In this document: positions 6,343 through 14,306 of the stretch, piece after piece
Layout of the letters: each line of letters opens with the position of its first letter
Position numbering within the stretch: the first letter of the stretch is position 1
IMG/VR virus record: IMGVR_UViG_3300045965_000212
Span: 1-32,924 of that record
Reading direction: 5' to 3' (one strand)
DNA from: a virus
Length of the DNA: 32,924 nucleotides
Translations under genes and position numbers: made by a program
The notes under the pieces: generated by a model
Seen by the model: the letters and a program-made list of their open reading frames with translations, nothing else
What the model was told of the DNA's origin: nothing
Databases searched by the model: none

Positions 6343-6605
6343 TGGCCCGCACCGCTGTCCGCGCCATCTACAAACGCCAGGGCCGCTGCCCCTGGTGCGG
6401 CAAAAAACTGGGCCAGGATGGCCCACAACACTGTGCGCGCTGTGGCGCCTGGAACCGCGCCTATCAGCGCCGGCGGTACGCCACGTTGCGCGAGGCTGGC
6501 CGCTGCGTGCAGTGCGCCAAAGCCGAGGCGGTGTCCCCGTACGTGCGCTGCGAGGCGTGTCGGACGTACATGCGGGAGTACCACCGGACGTATCAGCGCA
6601 GTTGA
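6342..6605 (+). CDS. Double zinc-ribbon, basic small protein
   Basis: The protein has 87 residues. Four CxxC units (CPWC, CARC, CVQC, CEAC) suggest two zinc sites, each followed by a basic Tyr/Arg-rich helix (NRAYQRRRYATLREAG, MREYHRTYQR). The basic charge suggests nucleic-acid binding. It is the last gene of the plus-strand block; its final 13 nt overlap the end of the convergent minus-strand lipoprotein gene, leaving no room for a conventional terminator. Confidence 0.65.
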   Translation: MARTAVRAIYKRQGRCPWCGKKLGQDGPQHCARCGAWNRAYQRRRYATLREAGRCVQCAKAEAVSPYVRCEACRTYMREYHRTYQRS

Positions 6606-6784
6606 CAGGGACATTCCACGCGCAAGCAGCGCTCCAGAGGCACGCCGCCAGTCGCCGTGACGCCGTGTCCCAACCAGTTACTCCAATACACGCAACTCTG
6701 GGCCTCGCGCTCCTCCAGGGCGGCGACGAGCGGGCCCGTACAGCCGCCGGTGAGCAGGCACGCCAGGAGGAGCAAGGTGGGCAT
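6593..6784 (-). CDS. Small lipoprotein, candidate outer-membrane spanin or similar
   Basis: The protein has 63 residues. The N-terminus is a lipoprotein signal: hydrophobic LLLLACLLTGGC with a lipobox cysteine at about residue 15. The mature part is short and has further cysteines (CVYW, CLRVECPC). It starts 1 nt after the stop of the upstream small membrane protein and lacks an obvious Shine-Dalgarno, so it is probably translated by coupling. Position at the distal end of the late operon after the fibre gene fits a lysis role (o-spanin-like); this is inference. Confidence 0.5.
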   Translation of the reverse strand: MPTLLLLACLLTGGCTGPLVAALEEREAQSCVYWSNWLGHGVTATGGVPLERCLRVECPCQLR

Positions 6785-6785
6785 G

Positions 6786-6926
6786 CTAGCGGCCCAGGGG
6801 CAGCGCGCGCAGCAGCTCCATCACGGCCAGGACGAGGACCGCGGACCAGAGCGGCGCACGGTTCATGGCCGCAGCGACCGTGAGGGCCAGGGCGACAATG
6901 CCCATGAGCAACATGACGGTAAGCAC
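6786..6926 (-). CDS. Small two-span membrane protein, candidate holin
   Basis: I place the start at a GTG (6924-6926), 5 nt after a TAGGAG ribosome site that contains the fibre gene's stop codon. The product has 46 residues with two hydrophobic spans (about 3-20 and 26-43) separated by a short NRAPLWS turn, a class II/III holin-like layout. An open frame continues upstream into the fibre gene but lacks support. It sits directly before the lipoprotein gene. The holin call rests on topology and position only. Confidence 0.4.
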   Translation of the reverse strand: MLTVMLLMGIVALALTVAAAMNRAPLWSAVLVLAVMELLRALPLGR

Positions 6927-6934
6927 AATATCTC

Positions 6935-9900
6935 CTACGCCTCCGCCTCGAGGGCCTGCACCCGCGCGCTGAGGGCCTCCACCTGCGCCAGCGTCTCTTG
7001 CAAGGCCCCCCACAGCCACGGCACCAGCTTACTCAGGTCTATTTGCTGGGGCTGGATACGCCCCTCCTCGTCCACCGCATCCACTTCGCCGCTGACGACG
7101 CCCTGCACCACGCCCTGCACCTCGTGCCCGACAAAGCCCACGCCGGGCGAGTCGTCAGCCCGCCAGCGCCAGGTGCGAGCCGGGATGGTGCGCAGCACGT
7201 CCAGGGCGCCGGTGAGGGGGGCGATAGCCGATTTGAGCCTGGCATCGGAGGTGGTATTAAAGGCCGTGGCTGTTTCAGAACTCGTAATGCTGCCGACGAT
7301 CGTATTGGTGGTATTATGGCACAACAGGACGGTGACGGTGCTCGCCTGCGTCGAGCGTGTCCCCAGTGCTGCCCCAGAGGCCACGTCAATCTCGACCGAG
7401 AGCCAGTCCGGGATGTTTGAGGTATTGACGCCCACTTTGCCCGCAAAATAATTCGGCGCGGTGCCATCGGCAAAGATATTATACTTCTCCGTCCCACTCG
7501 CCACCTGAGAGCGGATACCGTAGAGGCTAGAACCAGCGGCGTCTTCAATCCATATCCCCCCAACAGTAGATTGCACAGGCAGCCGGATTGTCCCCCCCGT
7601 AATCGCCACCGCATTGGCGTTCTGCGTGGCCATGGTGCCGAGCGCATCGCCAAACTCCGTGGCATTCGCCGCCGCGTTGACGCGCAGCACTTTGCTGGCG
7701 TTGCCGGCGTAATCGTTGGGGGTATCGTTCAATCCCAGGAACGTCGTGGCAATCCCCAGGGTGCCCTGCGCGGCGGCCTGATCGGTGTCATCGAGGAGCG
7801 TGCGCGCAAAGGCCGTCAGGGGCGTATAGTCCAGCGCGGTCGCCCCGGCATTCACGGTGACGAGGTTCCCGCCCTGCCCCGTATACGCGGCTGGCGTGTC
7901 TGTCAGGCCCAGAAACGTCGTGGCCCCCATCTCGCCTGGCACCACGCTGCGTGTCCCTGCCAATGACAGCCCCAGGTCCGCCAGCGTGGCATCGGCACTG
8001 GCAGGCGCATGCACGGTGAGGATATCCCCCGCGGTAAAGCTCGTCGCACTCGCCATGGTGAACGTCGCCGTGGTGGCACTGGCAGCCCACTGCACACTGC
8101 CCACGCTGGTGTTGTTTTTACGGATGTCCAGGGTCGTGGTCGCGGTGGCAGCCACAGCGGAGACGCCCCGTGAGCCCGTGAGTCCCGCCGGGAAGTCCAC
8201 GCCACGTGGGAAGGGGTAGCGCAGCAGCACCTGTGAGGCAGGGAGCGTCTCGGCCCAGGTGAGCCCCAGGTCGTAAGAGCCTGTGGCCGCGGTGGTGAAC
8301 TCCAGGCCCGTCGCCGTGCCGTTCACCACCACACCCTTCCCCGCCTGGCCGACATACGAGTCTGGCGTATCGCTCAGCCCCAAAAAATCACTACTGCCGC
8401 CCCCACCGCCAGGAATCTCCAGTGTCGCACGCATCGTGGCAGCATCTGGGTCATCGAGGAGCTGGCGCGCAAAACCGCTGAGCACGGTGGTTTGCGCCAC
8501 GTCCACGCCAGTAAAGAAGGGGAGCAAGTCGGCGCCCGTCGTCAGGCCCGCCAGCGCCTGGAGGGTGGCGTCCTGCGCCTGCACCGTGGTGCCAGGGAGC
8601 AGCCCCAGCGTCGTCTGTGCGGCCGCCTGATCGGCGTCATCGAGGAACGTCCTGGCGTAGGGAGTCACGGTGAGCAGCGCGGCCGTATCCACCCCGGTAA
8701 AGAGGGGCACGGTATCGGCCGCCGTCGTCAGTCCCGCCAGCGCCGTCAGCGTCGCATCGAGCGGTTGAAAGCTGCCGCCCGGCGCGTCGACAAATTCCAG
8801 CCCGGTCGCGGTGCCATTCACCACCACGACTTTCCCGCTCTGGCCCGTATAGCTCGTCGGCGTATCGGTGAGTTCGGTAAAGGCGATGGTCGGTTCCCCG
8901 CTCTCGGCAATCCCCAGCGTGGCGCGGGCTGACGCCGCATCCGGGTCATCTAAGAGCCCGCGCATAAACGCCGTCAGCGTCGTGAGCGAGGCGGTGTCCG
9001 TGCCGGTAAAAAACGGCAGTTGATTGGCCCCGGTGGTGAGGCTTGCCAGGGCCGTGAGGGTGGCGTCCTGCGCCTGCACATCCGTGCCAGGGGTGAGCCC
9101 AAGCGTGGTGCGCGCCTGCGCCTGCGTGGCATCGTCCAGGAGCGTGCGCATATAGGCCGACAGGGTGGTCTGCGCCGCCGTGTCGGTGCCGGTAAAGTAG
9201 GGCAGGGTATCGGCCCCCGTGGCGAGCCCGGCCAGCGCGGTCAGTGTTGCATCGAGGGGCTGCGCGTTCGTCACCGTGGCATTGAGGACACCGCCCACGA
9301 GACTCATGTTAGCGCCCAGGGTCAGCTCTTCGATATCACCCGCACCGGCCGTGGAGCGTCCCAGTACCCGTTGGGGTTGCACATTCTGAATCTTGTTATA
9401 GGCCACACTATCGACGACAAGCGCCAGTTTCGCCTGCCCGGCGGTGGCGAAATCCCAGGCAATCTCTGGCGTGTTGGTCGCCACCCGGTCGTCCGTGAGC
9501 AGGCTGTGGCCGGCAGCGACCAGGTAACTGGCCTCCGGTGGCGCCGCCGGTTCCGGGACAAAGTTGCGGATAAAGCGCACGATAATGACGACATTATTGG
9601 CGAGCGTTCCCGCGCCCAGTTCCCAGGTGATGGGCAGCGTGGCGTAGGTGCCCTGATCCACTGCCGGTCCCGTCAGGAGATAGCGCAGGGTGATGTTCGC
9701 GTCATTGAAATCCTGGATGGTCAGTTCATCGTCCGTCTCCAGCGCCAGAATGACGTTACGGCTATCGACGCCGGTATCGCTCAGATAGGCCAGGCGTACC
9801 TCGGTGGCAGCACTGTAGGTGGCGTTGTTGACGCCGAGGATGCCGGTGTTTGGGGCACCGCTCAGTGTCGTGGTCCAGCGCCAGTTGCTCGTGGCCGACT

Positions 9901-10297
9901 CAGAGCCGCCCCCACCGCCGCCGACGCCGCCAGCCACGGGATAGACATTGCTTGCGTCACAGTAGAGGAGGGTGCGCTCGCCCTGTTTCACCGCCAGACC
10001 GCTGCCCGTTGGCGGAGCAAGCGTCACGGTAAACGCCCCGGTGGTGCGGTTATCGGCAATGTAGACGCGGCTTTCCGCCGGCACGGTGACGGTCACGTTG
10101 GCCGTCAGGGCGCCCGTGAAAATGAGCACAAAGTGGCGCGCTTCGGTGGGCGTGAGCGTGCGGTTGCCAGTCAGCGGCAGCGTGATGGTGCCAGAGATGC
10201 CCTGTTCCAGATTGGTGAAGGCATCATTTGAAAGAGTCTCTTTCGAAACACTCCCTATGTCGATAAACTCTATATCTCGAAAGGTGCTGTACGGCAT
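6935..10297 (-). CDS. Tail fibre protein with C-terminal Peptidase_S74 intramolecular chaperone domain
   Basis: The protein has 1120 residues. The N-terminal part (1-130) is probably the tail attachment and beta-rich region, followed by a Gly-rich linker (about 124-131). Residues about 346-670 are built of two repeat types: a 62-residue DATLTALAGL...LPFFTG...LLDD...TLGL unit and an FLGLTDTPxxYxGQ unit; partial copies recur at about 790-890. The C-terminal 104 residues form the S74 domain: the SDARLK motif (Ser about 1017, the usual self-cleavage serine), WRWRADDSPGVGFVGHEVQ, then a coiled-coil end. In this family the domain trimerises the fibre and cuts itself off. The ribosome site TAGGAGAGAGG contains the stop of the upstream gene. 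It is the likely receptor-binding protein. Confidence 0.9.
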   Translation of the reverse strand: MPYSTFRDIEFIDIGSVSKETLSNDAFTNLEQGISGTITLPLTGNRTLTPTEARHFVLIFTGALTANVTVTVPAESRVYIADNRTTGAFTVTLAPPTGSGLAVKQGERTLLYCDASNVYPVAGGVGGGGGGSESATSNWRWTTTLSGAPNTGILGVNNATYSAATEVRLAYLSDTGVDSRNVILALETDDELTIQDFNDANITLRYLLTGPAVDQGTYATLPITWELGAGTLANNVVIIVRFIRNFVPEPAAPPEASYLVAAGHSLLTDDRVATNTPEIAWDFATAGQAKLALVVDSVAYNKIQNVQPQRVLGRSTAGAGDIEELTLGANMSLVGGVLNATVTNAQPLDATLTALAGLATGADTLPYFTGTDTAAQTTLSAYMRTLLDDATQAQARTTLGLTPGTDVQAQDATLTALASLTTGANQLPFFTGTDTASLTTLTAFMRGLLDDPDAASARATLGIAESGEPTIAFTELTDTPTSYTGQSGKVVVVNGTATGLEFVDAPGGSFQPLDATLTALAGLTTAADTVPLFTGVDTAALLTVTPYARTFLDDADQAAAQTTLGLLPGTTVQAQDATLQALAGLTTGADLLPFFTGVDVAQTTVLSGFARQLLDDPDAATMRATLEIPGGGGGSSDFLGLSDTPDSYVGQAGKGVVVNGTATGLEFTTAATGSYDLGLTWAETLPASQVLLRYPFPRGVDFPAGLTGSRGVSAVAATATTTLDIRKNNTSVGSVQWAASATTATFTMASATSFTAGDILTVHAPASADATLADLGLSLAGTRSVVPGEMGATTFLGLTDTPAAYTGQGGNLVTVNAGATALDYTPLTAFARTLLDDTDQAAAQGTLGIATTFLGLNDTPNDYAGNASKVLRVNAAANATEFGDALGTMATQNANAVAITGGTIRLPVQSTVGGIWIEDAAGSSLYGIRSQVASGTEKYNIFADGTAPNYFAGKVGVNTSNIPDWLSVEIDVASGAALGTRSTQASTVTVLLCHNTTNTIVGSITSSETATAFNTTSDARLKSAIAPLTGALDVLRTIPARTWRWRADDSPGVGFVGHEVQGVVQGVVSGEVDAVDEEGRIQPQQIDLSKLVPWLWGALQETLAQVEALSARVQALEAEA
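8283..9262 (-). repeat. Tandem A-A-B super-repeats in the fibre shaft
   Basis: Type A units (QPLDATL or QAQDATL start) begin at 9262, 9076, 8767 and 8581 on the minus strand: within each pair the spacing is exactly 186 nt (62 residues). A type B unit (LTDTPxxYxGQxGK) follows each pair. The A-A-B block recurs with a 495-nt (165-residue) period. Degenerate B, half-A and B units follow at about 7925-7640. All copies stay in frame, so the repeats are selected as protein structure. Confidence 0.8.
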
Positions 10298-10306
10298 ACC
10301 TCTCTC

Positions 10307-10477
10307 CTACGCCATCACCTGCACATGCGGCTGCGGCGCCATCTGTGGCAGTGGCTCCTCAGGGCCGTTCACCCGCAACACTTCGAGCACCACCTGTGCG
10401 AGCTCTGCGGGGACCTGCGTGCCAGTCCGCAGGACCTCCAGCACCACCTGTGCGAGTTGGGCTTCTGTCTCAGCCAT
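10307..10477 (-). CDS. Microprotein made of two 18-residue AQVVLEVLR repeats
   Basis: The protein has 56 residues from the ATG at 10475-10477, which overlaps the upstream stop as TGATG. Two copies of LAQVVLEVLR occur exactly 18 residues apart, followed by a Pro/Glu-rich tail (EEPLPQMAPQPHVQ). The repeat matches the N-terminal repeats of the protein at 15796-16560, which also follows a GFDH-type structural gene. The stop codon is embedded in the ribosome site of the fibre gene. It is probably a minor virion component or adaptor between the 10477-11478 protein and the fibre; this is inference. Confidence 0.6.
   Translation of the reverse strand: MAETEAQLAQVVLEVLRTGTQVPAELAQVVLEVLRVNGPEEPLPQMAPQPHVQVMA
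10386..10456 (-). repeat. 17-bp direct repeat with 54-nt period
   Basis: Positions 10386-10402 and 10440-10456 are identical (17 bp) with a 54-nt period, equal to the 18-residue protein repeat. The same period is found in the longer repeat at 16418-16506. Confidence 0.65.
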
Positions 10478-11478
10478 CAGACCACCTCGGCACCGACCTG
10501 GAGGTTGTTCACCGCGCCCTCATTCCAGAGCCCGCCGGTGGCAGGATCAATCGCCTGCACCTGGAGCAGATACAGTTGCCCGGTGCTGAGTGCGGTATCG
10601 GCGCTGCCCATTTCCGAGGCCCCCGAACGGATCACGCCCTTGATACTGCGTGCCCCGGCATCCGACTTCTGCACCGCCAGTCCGAGTTGCACGCCATAGA
10701 TCGTGCCGGTCTGCACCGTGAGATCCTGCATGCCAAAGAGTTCGCGATGCGTCGGGGTAACACTGCTCACGTAATCCGTCGTAGTGGGCGCGGTCTCATC
10801 CACGAGTGTGTAATGCGTGCCAGGCGTTGATGGCGTCCACTGCTGCGTACTGCCCTCGGCATTGGGCAGGAGGGTATCCACGCGGCAGTCGCCCAGGAAA
10901 TCATTGTAGGGCGCCCCCCCAGTCCCATCGCAGAGATAGAGGTCGTCATAATCCAGCACACTCCCATGCCCCGCCAGGCTGAGCCCATTGGCAGAGGCAT
11001 TGGCCGTCGCCTGCGTATCGGTCCCCGCCGCAAGAGTGAGGCATTCCGTGCCATTGGCGCGCAGCACGCACGTATTGGCCAAAATACTGTTGGCAATCGT
11101 GACTTTCCACTCCACGTAGTAATACACGTTTGGTGCAAAGGCCACCGAGGAACTGCCGAGAATCGTCGAGCCACCACGCCGTATATAGAGCTTCGAATCA
11201 CTGCTAAAGACCAGGTCAATCTGCTTTGCGCCGCCGTCCGTCAACGTGATCACCGGGATAAAGGCATTCGTCTGCCCCCACCGGCCGGCCCAGCCAAGGA
11301 TCCAGGTGGGTTGATTATCCAGCGTGAGCATCGTGTCGGTGCCACCAGGATGCCGCAAACACGCCGTAGCGCGCCGGCCATTGCCCGCACTAATGGTGGC
11401 GCCTCCTGCCGCGGTCCATTTCTTGCCGATATCCGCCGTCGCGCAGTGATCAAACCCATCCATGAACCTGAGCGCCAT
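10477..11478 (-). CDS. Phage structural protein, GFDHYAT-type (copy 2)
   Basis: The protein has 333 residues. It opens with MALRFMDGFDHCATADIGKKW, closely matching MSLRFIDSFDHYATGNLYEKW of the product at 16560-17576; other shared segments are the INDDCYICD/YDDLYLCDGTG region, FLGDCRVDTLLPNA, and a C-terminal VQLGLAVQKSDAGARS block. The first two-thirds look beta-sandwich (lectin/LamG-like jelly roll). Such proteins occur in tail-tip regions of phages and probably form part of the tail tip or fibre network. A TAGGAGGGACG ribosome site overlaps the upstream stop. Precise role unknown. Confidence 0.7.
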   Translation of the reverse strand: MALRFMDGFDHCATADIGKKWTAAGGATISAGNGRRATACLRHPGGTDTMLTLDNQPTWILGWAGRWGQTNAFIPVITLTDGGAKQIDLVFSSDSKLYIRRGGSTILGSSSVAFAPNVYYYVEWKVTIANSILANTCVLRANGTECLTLAAGTDTQATANASANGLSLAGHGSVLDYDDLYLCDGTGGAPYNDFLGDCRVDTLLPNAEGSTQQWTPSTPGTHYTLVDETAPTTTDYVSSVTPTHRELFGMQDLTVQTGTIYGVQLGLAVQKSDAGARSIKGVIRSGASEMGSADTALSTGQLYLLQVQAIDPATGGLWNEGAVNNLQVGAEVV

Positions 11479-11486
11479 CGTCCCTC

Positions 11487-13868
11487 CTACGCCGCTGCCG
11501 GCCGCGACACATCGTTGCGCCCCACCTGATAGACCTGCGCATACAGCACGCTTTGTGCCCCGCCAAAATCCGCGCTCTGTTGGGCCAACGTATACACGTA
11601 CCCCTGCCTGGCCTGATAGTCCCCACTGTCGCCCTGGTCCACCTGTCTGACGATGGTCGCCTGCGTGGCGTCACTATAGATCACCACGCGGTACGTGAGA
11701 AAATCCGGGTCCGGTGTCGCCTGCGAGCCGTCGACCCACGCCCCCGTAAAGCGTGCCCGCCCTCGCCAACTGATGAGCCAGTCCGTCCCGCTCTGTTCCA
11801 GCCGCAACGTCGCCACCGACCAGGGGCGTAAATTCTCCATGGTCGGCGCATAGTCAAACGACGTTACCTGGCTGATGTCGAGCCCGCGGGTCACCGCCTT
11901 CCAGGGCCTGACCACATACCGATCGCCCAGCCCTTGCTCGAAGCGGTAGACCGCCTGATCAATCCAGGCAAACCTCTCCCCCGCCACATGCGTGCCTGTC
12001 GCCCACTCGGTGCCCCGCCGCCCGCGCCACAGATGTCGCAGCAGATACGTCTGCTCGTCAATCAAGACCGCATCACGAAACGCGATGAGTTCTGAGCCCA
12101 GCATGGCCAGATTCGCCCCCGCCTGAAACGCCGCCGGCGTCACACTCACCAGCTCTCCAAAGCTGAGCTTCACCTGCACCGTGGACGTGGTATCGGTGAG
12201 ATGCGCCGGGGCATCCGGGAGTACCGTCAACGCTTCCCCGCTATACGCTTCGAGCGTGCCAATATGCAGCACCTGGTAGGAATCCCCGCCGTCGACCGAG
12301 CGGTGCAGGGTGGCTCCGGGCCAGCTCTCCGGTTGCGTCGAGCTATAGATGACATACGCCCTGGGCGCCTGGTCCTGCGCGTCCATCGCTGGCAGTTCGA
12401 GGAAGACAGCCGTCGTGTGCTCCAGGTACAGGAGTATCTGGTCCGTCGAAATCCCTTCCGCCGCCGCCGCCCCCTCGACAAACACCACCGGCGCGCTATC
12501 GGCCCGCGCCTTACAGGTGAGCAGCCCAGGACGGCCGTAGCCCAGCTCACTGAGCGTCATGGTGTACACGGCGCCGCGGCTCTCGACCGCCAGACGATCG
12601 CCCGGCTCCAGTGCGGCCCAGCGCCGACCCAGCACGAAATCGTAGCCGGTGCGCTCAATCCAGAGTCGATCGAGCGTTTCCTGCGCTAACGCTTTGGCGT
12701 CGGCGTCCTCCATGGCCAGCGACGTGGACACCGCGCGCGGTTGCTCCACCGTCTCCAGCGTCCCCAGGGTCGCCACCTGCGTCGAGGCCTGATAGCTTCG
12801 GCGCGGCGCCGTGTAGGCCACGCTGAGCTGCGTCGGCAACAGGCGGCTACGTTCACGCGCAATCGCCAGACCCCGTTTCTCGCTGCCCTCCCGCTCGGCG
12901 GCATCGAGATCGCCAGCCGGCACCTGCGCCACGACACCGCCCGAGCCCACCCGCCGGGCGACAATCTGAAACCCGCTTTCCAGGAGAAAAAAGCGGTACG
13001 CCACGGTGAGCGATTCGAGCGTCGCCCGCACCGCCTGCACCGACATAATCCCCAGGCGTACCCGCAGATCGGGGAGATCAGCGATATCCAGCGCCGCCTC
13101 CGGGAGCCCCGCCCCCACTGCTAACGTCTCAACCACCTGCGGCAGTGGCGTGCCCGCCCCGTCCCCCTGATACACCTCGAAGGTAAAATTGGGCAGACGG
13201 GGATAGGACCCCATATCGTAATCGTTCATGACCACGTAGCACGTATAGATATAGCCCGGAATTTGCTCGATGCCGCCAAAAAAGGCCCGAATAACCGGAT
13301 CGGGGAGCTGATCGCCGGTGCCCCGATAAAAGGTCCAGTTGCTGGGCCAGGGCCCCTGGTCACTGGCATAGATCGCCGTCCCATCCGCCCAGGCAAAGCG
13401 GATACCGTCCATCGGCCCCGTCAGCAACGTATCACACAGGGCAATAGCCACGTCGACGCTATACGTATAGGTAATGGAGACCCGCTTCGGACCACCCTTG
13501 CCGCCTTGCTCCTGGCGGTGCGCGTTGCGCTTCTTAAAGCTGATCCAGATAATGTTCCCGGCTAAGCGCCAGGCGCCAAACACCTGCGCCACCGGTTGCC
13601 CGTAGGCACTCGTCTGGATCTGCATCCCGGCCACCGATTCCTGACGGTTCACCACGTCAGGCGCGGTCATGAAATCGACCAGCCCGCCGATGGTGCCGCC
13701 AACGGCCGCCCCGAGCATGGCGCCTTTCATGACCAGCGCCAGAGAAATCGGCGTCCCCGCTCCGGCCGTGGCGATGGCAAAGGCCGCCCCCAGGGCAATG
13801 CCGGCAATAGTGCCGATGGTGGACCCACTCAGGGAGCCTCTCTGGCTGCTCATGATGGCCTGTGGCAC
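11487..13868 (-). CDS. Large tail-tip protein (host-specificity / GTA gp15-like region)
   Basis: The protein has 793 residues and starts at a GTG (13866-13868) 6 nt after GAGGAG. Residues about 15-65 form a Gly/Ala-rich hydrophobic helix region (GTIAGIALGAAFAIATAGAG and KGAMLGAAVGGTIGGL). A conserved QPVAQVFGAWRLAGNIIW strand and a middle domain (about 200-480) like the Phage-tail_3 / baseplate hub segment follow; the C-terminal 300 residues look fibronectin-like beta (YRVVIYSD). It lies directly after the NlpC/P60 and DUF2163/DUF2460 genes, the gene order of gene transfer agents, where this product forms the tail-tip hub/megatron. Function by position and fold pattern. Confidence 0.8.
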   Translation of the reverse strand: MPQAIMSSQRGSLSGSTIGTIAGIALGAAFAIATAGAGTPISLALVMKGAMLGAAVGGTIGGLVDFMTAPDVVNRQESVAGMQIQTSAYGQPVAQVFGAWRLAGNIIWISFKKRNAHRQEQGGKGGPKRVSITYTYSVDVAIALCDTLLTGPMDGIRFAWADGTAIYASDQGPWPSNWTFYRGTGDQLPDPVIRAFFGGIEQIPGYIYTCYVVMNDYDMGSYPRLPNFTFEVYQGDGAGTPLPQVVETLAVGAGLPEAALDIADLPDLRVRLGIMSVQAVRATLESLTVAYRFFLLESGFQIVARRVGSGGVVAQVPAGDLDAAEREGSEKRGLAIARERSRLLPTQLSVAYTAPRRSYQASTQVATLGTLETVEQPRAVSTSLAMEDADAKALAQETLDRLWIERTGYDFVLGRRWAALEPGDRLAVESRGAVYTMTLSELGYGRPGLLTCKARADSAPVVFVEGAAAAEGISTDQILLYLEHTTAVFLELPAMDAQDQAPRAYVIYSSTQPESWPGATLHRSVDGGDSYQVLHIGTLEAYSGEALTVLPDAPAHLTDTTSTVQVKLSFGELVSVTPAAFQAGANLAMLGSELIAFRDAVLIDEQTYLLRHLWRGRRGTEWATGTHVAGERFAWIDQAVYRFEQGLGDRYVVRPWKAVTRGLDISQVTSFDYAPTMENLRPWSVATLRLEQSGTDWLISWRGRARFTGAWVDGSQATPDPDFLTYRVVIYSDATQATIVRQVDQGDSGDYQARQGYVYTLAQQSADFGGAQSVLYAQVYQVGRNDVSRPAAA

Positions 13869-13871
13869 GTC

Positions 13872-14306
13872 TTACTCCTCGGCATAGGGGAAGGCCCAGG
13901 CGCGGTCGTGCAAGGCCAGCAGCGCGCCCCTGAGCGGGTCTCTGACGACCCCACGGTCCACCAGGGCGTGCACCACGTCACCTCCCGCAAGGAGGAAGGC
14001 CGCGTGGCTCACGGTGAGGCCGACCCGGAAGGTCAGCACATCCCCTGGCTGCTTCGCTTCCCAGGCCACCGGTGTGCAGCCACAACCCTCCAGGATGCGG
14101 CTCATGAGATCGTCGCGCTGGTGCCAGTGGCGTGTGGGATGATAGGTCTCACAGTGCCAGTGCGGGGGGAGCACACCGACCGCTTTCGCTACCCCGATAA
14201 TGAACTGCCCACAGTCCACGCCGATCCCCTTCAGGCATGCTTGCGCATGGTAGGGCGTGCGCAGCCACGTCTGGGCTTCCTGGAGAATCATCTCGCGTAA
14301 GGTCAT
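13872..14306 (-). CDS. NlpC/P60-family tail-tip peptidase
   Basis: The protein has 144 residues. The papain-like NlpC/P60 triad is visible: Cys 32 in GVDCGQF, His 101 in VSHAAF and His 113 in VVHALVDRGV. In phages and gene transfer agents this small cysteine hydrolase cuts peptidoglycan peptides at the tail tip during DNA entry. The start overlaps the upstream stop (ATGA at 14303-14306). The terminal Glu-Glu codons plus stop provide the ribosome site for the tail-tip gene. Confidence 0.88.
   Translation of the reverse strand: MTLREMILQEAQTWLRTPYHAQACLKGIGVDCGQFIIGVAKAVGVLPPHWHCETYHPTRHWHQRDDLMSRILEGCGCTPVAWEAKQPGDVLTFRVGLTVSHAAFLLAGGDVVHALVDRGVVRDPLRGALLALHDRAWAFPYAEE

Noticed and set aside
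7640-9262. CRISPR-like array because of regularly spaced repeats
   Set aside because: The repeats are in-frame protein repeats of the fibre, with 186-nt and 495-nt periods and no palindromic short repeats.
9020-10231. 403-codon plus-strand frame opposite the fibre gene
   Set aside because: It is Gly/Arg-rich without a recognisable domain and antisense to a well-supported fibre with S74 domain.
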